NCBI RefSeq assembly: GCF_039536205.1
Contig: NZ_BAAAYL010000001.1
Span: forward strand, 2,852,001 to 2,916,000
Length of the DNA: 64,000 nucleotides
DNA from: Streptomyces sannanensis
Lineage (GTDB): Bacteria > Actinomycetota > Actinomycetes > Streptomycetales > Streptomycetaceae
Direction: 5' to 3'
The position numbers were made by a program, and so were the translations under genes. Below the pieces are notes generated by a model. The model did not search any database. It had not been told where the DNA came from and saw nothing but the letters and a program-made list of their open reading frames with translations. Below, in pieces: positions 59,854 through 64,000 of this stretch (position 1 is the stretch's first letter; each line of letters starts with the position of its first letter).

Positions 59854-60711
59854 TCATGGGCCCGTTCCAGCCGCTTTCTTTGCCGCCACCACCGCATCGA
59901 AGACCTCCCGTTTGGGTAGGCCTGCCTCGGCCGCAACCGCCGCGATGGCCTCCTTGCGCCGCTCCCCCGCCTCCTCGCGCACCCGGACCCTGCGCACCAG
60001 CTCCTCCGCGTCCAGTTCGCCGGGCCCGGGCGCGGGAGCGCCCTCGACGACGACGGTGATCTCGCCCCGTACGCCTTCCTTCGCCCATTCCGCGAGCTCG
60101 CCGAGCGGGCCGCGCTTCACTTCCTCGTAGGTCTTGGTCAGCTCCCGGCAGACGGCGGCCCGGCGCACGGAACCGAACACCTCGGCCATGGCCGCGAGGG
60201 TGTCGTCGAGACGGTGCGGGGCCTCGAAGTAGACGAGGGTGCGGCGCTCGCCGGCGACCTCCCGCAGCCTGCTCAGCCGCTCGCCCGCCTTGCGCGGCAG
60301 GAACCCCTCGAAGCAGAAGCGGTCCACCGGGAGCCCGGACAGCGCGAGCGCGGTGAGCACGGCGGACGGGCCGGGCACGGCCGTGACCCTGATGTCCTTC
60401 TCGACGGCGGCGGCGACCAGCCGGTAGCCGGGGTCGGAGACGGACGGCATGCCGGCGTCGGTGACCAGCAGCACACGCGCGCCGCCCTCCAGGGCCTCGA
60501 CGAGTTCGGGGGTACGGGCCGCCTCGTTGCCCTCGAAGTACGACACCACACGCCCCCGGGTGTGCACGCCAAGCGCCTGGGTGAGCCGGCGCAGGCGCCG
60601 GGTGTCCTCGGCGGCCACCACGTCGGCGTTCTCCAGTTCTGTGGCGAGCCGGGGCGGCGCGTCCGCGATGTCGCCGATGGGGGTGCCTGCGAGTACGAGC
60701 GTTCCTGTCAC
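59854..60711 (-). CDS. rsmI: 16S rRNA (cytidine-1402-2'-O)-methyltransferase
   Basis: 285 aa tetrapyrrole-methylase-fold enzyme that 2'-O-methylates C1402. Motifs: LVLAGTPIGDIADAPPR, VVAAEDTRRLRRLTQALGV, VVSYFEGNEAARTPELVEAL, LVTDAGMPSVSDPGYRLVAA, VPGPSAVLTALALSGLPVDR and GFLPRKAGERLSRL. GTG at 60711 has GAGGA 7 nt upstream. It is divergent from the mannosyltransferase gene, 60 bp apart. Confidence 0.96.
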   Translation of the reverse strand: MTGTLVLAGTPIGDIADAPPRLATELENADVVAAEDTRRLRRLTQALGVHTRGRVVSYFEGNEAARTPELVEALEGGARVLLVTDAGMPSVSDPGYRLVAAAVEKDIRVTAVPGPSAVLTALALSGLPVDRFCFEGFLPRKAGERLSRLREVAGERRTLVYFEAPHRLDDTLAAMAEVFGSVRRAAVCRELTKTYEEVKRGPLGELAEWAKEGVRGEITVVVEGAPAPGPGELDAEELVRRVRVREEAGERRKEAIAAVAAEAGLPKREVFDAVVAAKKAAGTGP

Positions 60712-60771
60712 CCCGCCATCCTCGCAGCAGCGTGGCAGCACTCGCACGGACACGTTCCCTACGATGGCGCG

Positions 60772-62541
60772 GTGACCAGTACAGCGTCTGAAACCCAGCA
60801 GGGACGAGCCGCGGGGGAACAGCCGCCCTCCTGGCAGCAGCGGCTGCGCCGGTTCGGCTACGCGCCCGGTACGCGCGCCGGCCTGCGCGAGCGGCTGGTA
60901 CCGCCGTTCAACCGGCCCGGCGACCGGCTGTGGATGGTGCTGGGTGTGCCCCCGTTGATGGCGGAGCGCCTGGTGCGCTGGTCCGCGTGGGGCGGTCCGC
61001 TGCTGGTGGCACTGATCGCCGGGGTGCTGCGGTTCTGGCATCTGGGCAGCCCGGACGCGGTGATATTCGACGAGACGTACTACGCCAAGGACGCCTGGGC
61101 GCTGATCAACCAGGGCTACGAGGGCGACTGGCCGAAGAACATCGACAAGTCGATCCTCAGTGATCCGTCGGCCGTTCCCATCCCCACCGACCCCGGCTAT
61201 GTGGTGCATCCACCGGTCGGCAAGTGGGTCATCGGGCTCGGCGAGAAGCTGTTCGGCTTCACCCCCTTCGGCTGGCGCTTCATGGTGGCCGTGCTCGGCA
61301 CCCTGTCGGTGCTGATGCTGTGCCGGATCGGGCGGCGGATGTTCCGCTCGACGTTCCTGGGATGCCTGGCGGGTGCGCTGCTCGCCGTCGACGGGCTGCA
61401 CTTCGTGATGAGCCGCACGGCGCTGCTGGACCAGGTGCTGTCCTTCTTCGTGGTGGCCGCCTTCGGCTGTCTGCTGATCGACCGGGACCGGGCCCGGGCC
61501 CGGCTGGCCGCCGCGCTTCCGGTGTCCGACGAGGGTGCGCTGCTGCCCGACGCCACGGTCGCGGAAACGCTGCGCCTGGGCCTGCGGCCATGGCGGCTGG
61601 CGGCGGGCGTCAGTCTGGGCCTGGCCTGCGCGACCAAGTGGAACGGCCTGTACATCCTGGCCGCCTTCGGCCTGCTGACGGTCGCCTGGGATGTGGGCGC
61701 CCGCCGCACGGCGGGCGCGGAGCGCCCGTACCGGGCGGTGTTCCGGCGGGATGTGCTGCCCGCGTTCGTCTCCACGGTGCCGGTGGCCCTGGCCACCTAC
61801 CTGGTGTCGTGGTCGGGCTGGTTCTTCACGAAGGGCGGGTACTTCCGGGACTGGGCGGACAACCGCGCGGGCCTGTCGCCCGACCATGTGAAACTGCCCC
61901 TGTTCGGGGAAGTGGGGCTGCCCCAGTTCGACATGTCCTGGGTGCCCGCGGCGCTGCGCAGCTTCTGGCACTACGAGTCCGAGGTCTACAGCTTCCATGT
62001 GGGCCTCACCGACAATCACGCGTACGAATCCAACCCGTGGAGCTGGATCGTGCTCGGCCGCCCGGTGTCGTACTTCTACGAGTCCCCGAAGCCGGGCACG
62101 CACGGCTGCCCGCAGGGCGGCGGCGACTGCGCCCGCGAGGTCCTGGCCATCGGCACCCCGCTGCTGTGGTGGGCCGCCTGCTTCGCGCTCTGCTACGTGC
62201 TGTGGCGCTGGCTGTTCCGGCGTGACTGGCGGGCCGGGGCGATCGCCTGCGGCGTCGCGGCGGGCTGGGCCCCCTGGTTCCTCTACCAGGAGCGGACGAT
62301 CTTCCTCTTCTACGCCGTCGTGTTCGTACCGTTCCTGTGCCTGGCGGTGGCGATGATGATCGGCGCGATCCTGGGGCCGCCCGGGGCAAGCGAGCGACGG
62401 CGGGCGGCCGGAGCGGTCGGCGCGGGCGTGCTGGTGCTGCTGATCATCTGGAATTTCATCTACTTCTGGCCGATCTACACAGGCCAGACGATTCCCATGG
62501 ACGCCTGGCGGAACCGGATGTGGCTGGACACCTGGATCTAG
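60772..62541 (+). CDS. pmt: Polyprenyl-phosphate-mannose protein O-mannosyltransferase (GT39)
   Basis: 589 aa, about ten to eleven membrane helices. It transfers mannose from polyprenyl-P-mannose to Ser/Thr of exported proteins. The catalytic first loop has DAVIFDETYYAKDAWALINQ with the Asp-Glu pair, then GYVVHPPVGKWVIGLGEKLF, FHVGLTDNHAYESNPWSW and LYQERTIFLFYAVVFVPF, all typical of actinobacterial PMT. GTG at 60772 probably begins a leaderless mRNA (TACGAT ends 6 nt before it). It shares a short promoter region with rsmI. Confidence 0.93.
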   Translation: MTSTASETQQGRAAGEQPPSWQQRLRRFGYAPGTRAGLRERLVPPFNRPGDRLWMVLGVPPLMAERLVRWSAWGGPLLVALIAGVLRFWHLGSPDAVIFDETYYAKDAWALINQGYEGDWPKNIDKSILSDPSAVPIPTDPGYVVHPPVGKWVIGLGEKLFGFTPFGWRFMVAVLGTLSVLMLCRIGRRMFRSTFLGCLAGALLAVDGLHFVMSRTALLDQVLSFFVVAAFGCLLIDRDRARARLAAALPVSDEGALLPDATVAETLRLGLRPWRLAAGVSLGLACATKWNGLYILAAFGLLTVAWDVGARRTAGAERPYRAVFRRDVLPAFVSTVPVALATYLVSWSGWFFTKGGYFRDWADNRAGLSPDHVKLPLFGEVGLPQFDMSWVPAALRSFWHYESEVYSFHVGLTDNHAYESNPWSWIVLGRPVSYFYESPKPGTHGCPQGGGDCAREVLAIGTPLLWWAACFALCYVLWRWLFRRDWRAGAIACGVAAGWAPWFLYQERTIFLFYAVVFVPFLCLAVAMMIGAILGPPGASERRRAAGAVGAGVLVLLIIWNFIYFWPIYTGQTIPMDAWRNRMWLDTWI

Positions 62542-62555
62542 CAAGTGAAACGCAG

Positions 62556-62586
62556 AAGAGGGCGCGACCGTCGGTCGCGCCCTCTT
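62556..62586 (+). terminator. Intrinsic terminator of the mannosyltransferase gene
   Basis: AAGAGGGCGCGACC and its exact reverse complement enclose GTC (14-bp stem), 14 bp past the stop, followed by GGTCGTTG. Confidence 0.9.
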
Positions 62587-62974
62587 GGTCGTTGTCGGTG
62601 GTTCCCGGTGACCATTGGCGGCCCTTGGACGGCCCAGAGACGGCCCGGCGTCCGCCGCCCCGATTCCCCCCGTTGAACACCTCGGGCTGAACATCTGGAT
62701 CTGACGACTGCGGCACAGCGCGCAGGGCGTCGGCCCGGGACCGGCTCCCACCGTGGGCTTGCCATGGTCGGGTTGCCACCCGAGACGGTTCTTGCGAGCC
62801 TGAAAACACCGTGGTCCACAGCGCCGGCCCGTCAGCCTGGACGCCTGCGAATCCTGAGGCCGAATACGTCCGACGGGCACTCGGAGGAGTACGCAGAATC
62901 ATTCAGGACCAACGCCCGGAAAGGCAGTCAGCCTCAGCCGCCGTCGAGGGGCCGAGCGATTGCGAGGGGTGAAG
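62587..62974. other. 388-bp intergenic stretch
   Basis: No supported gene. It should contain the promoter of the small secreted protein gene. Sequence becomes less GC-rich toward 62880-62960 (GAGTACGCAGAATCATTCAGG). Confidence 0.45.
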
Positions 62975-63580
62975 ATGAGACTGAAGAAGAGACTGCGATA
63001 CGCCGTCGCGGCTGCGGTTCTGGCAACCCCGATGCTGGTCATGGGGACGGCACAGCCCGCTTCCGCGGCCACCTTTCACACGGTCACTCTCACCGGCGAC
63101 ATGCACGTATACAACTCGGCCGGGATTTTCAAATACGAGTCCACCGGCGATTTCCACTTCGAACGACATGTCACCCTGACCCACGACCACCCGGACGGCA
63201 CGCTGAGCTATTGGGCATGCGAAGGCGGCGAGACCCGGGGCGTCCTGACCGTCGACCTGCATCTCAACCCCTGGGAAACGGTGACGATGGCGCCCAGGCT
63301 GCAGTTGTTCGAGGGGTCGAGCTGCAGCAGCGGTGACCTCGACGGTGAGCAGTACGGCCTGGAGCGCGGCTTCCTTCCCGGCGAGACACGGACGTGGTAC
63401 CTGAAGGCCGTGAACGGCGAGATCCTGTCCGGCGACATGGCCAGCGTGAATTTCAAGCTGACGCATTCCACCAGCTCACTCGCGGAAGAGTACCCCCTTC
63501 CCAAACCTAGCCTCATAGAAAAATACCCGCCGCCCAGCCCGAATCTCATAGAGAAATACCCCCCGTCCGCTCAGGGATAG
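62975..63580 (+). CDS. Secreted protein with C-terminal LIEKYPP repeats
   Basis: 201 aa. A Sec signal peptide (MRLKKRLRYAVAAAVLATPM ... ASA, cleavage near residue 31) precedes a ~135-residue beta-rich domain (TLTGDMHVYNSAGIFKYEST, ERHVTLTHDHPDGTLSYWAC, SCSSGDLDGEQYGLE). The tail repeats EEYPLPKPS, LIEKYPPPSPN and LIEKYPPSAQG. The paired Cys (CEGG, SCSS) could form a disulfide. ATG at 62975 has GAGGGG about 7 nt upstream. No family recognised. Confidence 0.75.
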   Translation: MRLKKRLRYAVAAAVLATPMLVMGTAQPASAATFHTVTLTGDMHVYNSAGIFKYESTGDFHFERHVTLTHDHPDGTLSYWACEGGETRGVLTVDLHLNPWETVTMAPRLQLFEGSSCSSGDLDGEQYGLERGFLPGETRTWYLKAVNGEILSGDMASVNFKLTHSTSSLAEEYPLPKPSLIEKYPPPSPNLIEKYPPSAQG

Positions 63581-63725
63581 CCGTCGGCGGTCGCCACCGG
63601 AGCACCCCGCGGAATGGTGCGGGCTGTACGCACGGACGCCCAGCGATGGCTGGATGCGCGGGTTCGAGCGCACCGCGTGTCACACCCGTCCCGTAGAGTT
63701 ACAGCCCTCGTGGGGAGGGGCTGTC

Positions 63726-64000
63726 ATGCGCAGTGGAGCGAAGGTCGCGATTGTCGGTGGGGTGTTCGCGGTGGTGGCCGGGGGGATCGGCTACGGCGCG
63801 TACAACGTGGTCGACGCGGTGACCGGTACGGGTACGCGGGCGGGCAGCTCGACGGTGAAGACCGGGCCGCCGAGCGCCGACGAGGTGCGTGAGACCGTCA
63901 AGGGCTTCCTCGACGCCTGGGCGGCGGGCGATGAGCGCGCCGCAGCCGAGCTCACCGACAACGCCGCCGAGGCGCAGCCCGCGATCGCCGGCTACCGCGA
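63726..64000 (+). CDS. Penicillin-binding protein, N-terminal part (runs off window)
   Basis: ATG at 63726 has GGGAGGGG 5 nt upstream. The 91 visible codons start with a short cytoplasmic stretch and a membrane anchor (VAIVGGVFAVVAGGIGYGAY). The start of an NTF2-like MecA_N domain follows (ADEVRETVKGFLDAWAAGDE, RAAAELTDNAAEAQPAIAGY). This is the N-terminus of a class B penicillin-binding transpeptidase that cross-links peptidoglycan; the transpeptidase domain lies outside the window. Confidence 0.85.
   Translation, partial: MRSGAKVAIVGGVFAVVAGGIGYGAYNVVDAVTGTGTRAGSSTVKTGPPSADEVRETVKGFLDAWAAGDERAAAELTDNAAEAQPAIAGYR

Noticed and set aside
59854..62880. A 1008-codon minus-strand fusion of rsmI with upstream sequence
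   Set aside because: The N-terminal 700 codons are antisense to the mannosyltransferase gene; rsmI has its own GTG with Shine-Dalgarno at 60711.

Overview
The window is a contiguous piece of a high-GC actinobacterial chromosome and is almost certainly Streptomyces. The evidence is very high third-position GC, frequent GTG starts, 4-bp start/stop overlaps, and an ordered block mazG ... mfd ... glmU-prs-rplY-pth ... ppc ... ispE-rsmA-rpf-tatD-rsmI-pmt that matches the Streptomyces core chromosome as I know it. Most genes lie on the minus strand. Both ends cut a gene: a cytochrome P450 on the left and a penicillin-binding protein on the right.

Region 1-12.9 kb: P450 fragment, MazG, a SurA-like lipoprotein, a soluble Ser/Thr kinase translationally coupled to a small membrane protein, an N6-methylase/specificity-like fusion, a DUF4190/DUF4352 protein, a frameshifted HNH-nuclease remnant, a VapBC-like toxin-antitoxin pair and mfd. 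A six-copy 53-bp G-rich tandem array lies just upstream of mfd. Region 12.9-20.6 kb: an ECF sigma gene with a coupled membrane protein, a DUF2079 membrane enzyme, an FtsX-type ABC exporter, an MFS transporter remnant and a long coiled-coil protein.

Region 20.6-25.3 kb is the most striking part. Four genes sit around one divergent promoter region. They encode (i) Imm35-like + Pro-rich + nucleotide/nucleic-acid deaminase + SUKH-4, (ii) a WHH-type HNH nuclease + SUKH-1/SMI1, (iii) a YwqJ-type deaminase, and (iv) a SUKH-3 immunity-type protein. All carry polymorphic-toxin or immunity domains, but none has a recognisable export or contact-delivery module. An orphan NarL-type histidine kinase follows.

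Region 27-37 kb is housekeeping: tRNA-Gln(UUG), glmU, prs, rplY, pth, an LPXTG-type surface protein, ppc, and an acyl-lipid desaturase/TetR pair with two spaced TACGGAACCGTA operators. Region 37.5-44.6 kb is accessory. A complete ISAs1-family element with an exact 10-bp target duplication interrupts a small ADP-ribosylation/crystallin-J1-annotated gene that can be restored in silico. Next come an XRE/DUF397 pair with a nested palindromic operator, three tiny genes, two convergent small-molecule kinases, a two-TM protein of unknown function and a Uma2 nuclease-fold protein.

Region 44.6-54.9 kb: VOC protein, tam and divergent tamR around a TamR-type palindrome, two LuxR-type response regulators (one with a palindromic mini-repeat inserted in frame, one lacking the phospho-acceptor Asp), tandem PQQ-propeller membrane proteins and an ABC-F ATPase. 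Region 54.9-64 kb: ispE, rsmA, rpf, tatD, a zinc-ribbon protein, rsmI, a protein O-mannosyltransferase, a small secreted protein and the start of a PBP gene. These last genes link isoprenoid, ribosome and cell-wall/secretion functions.
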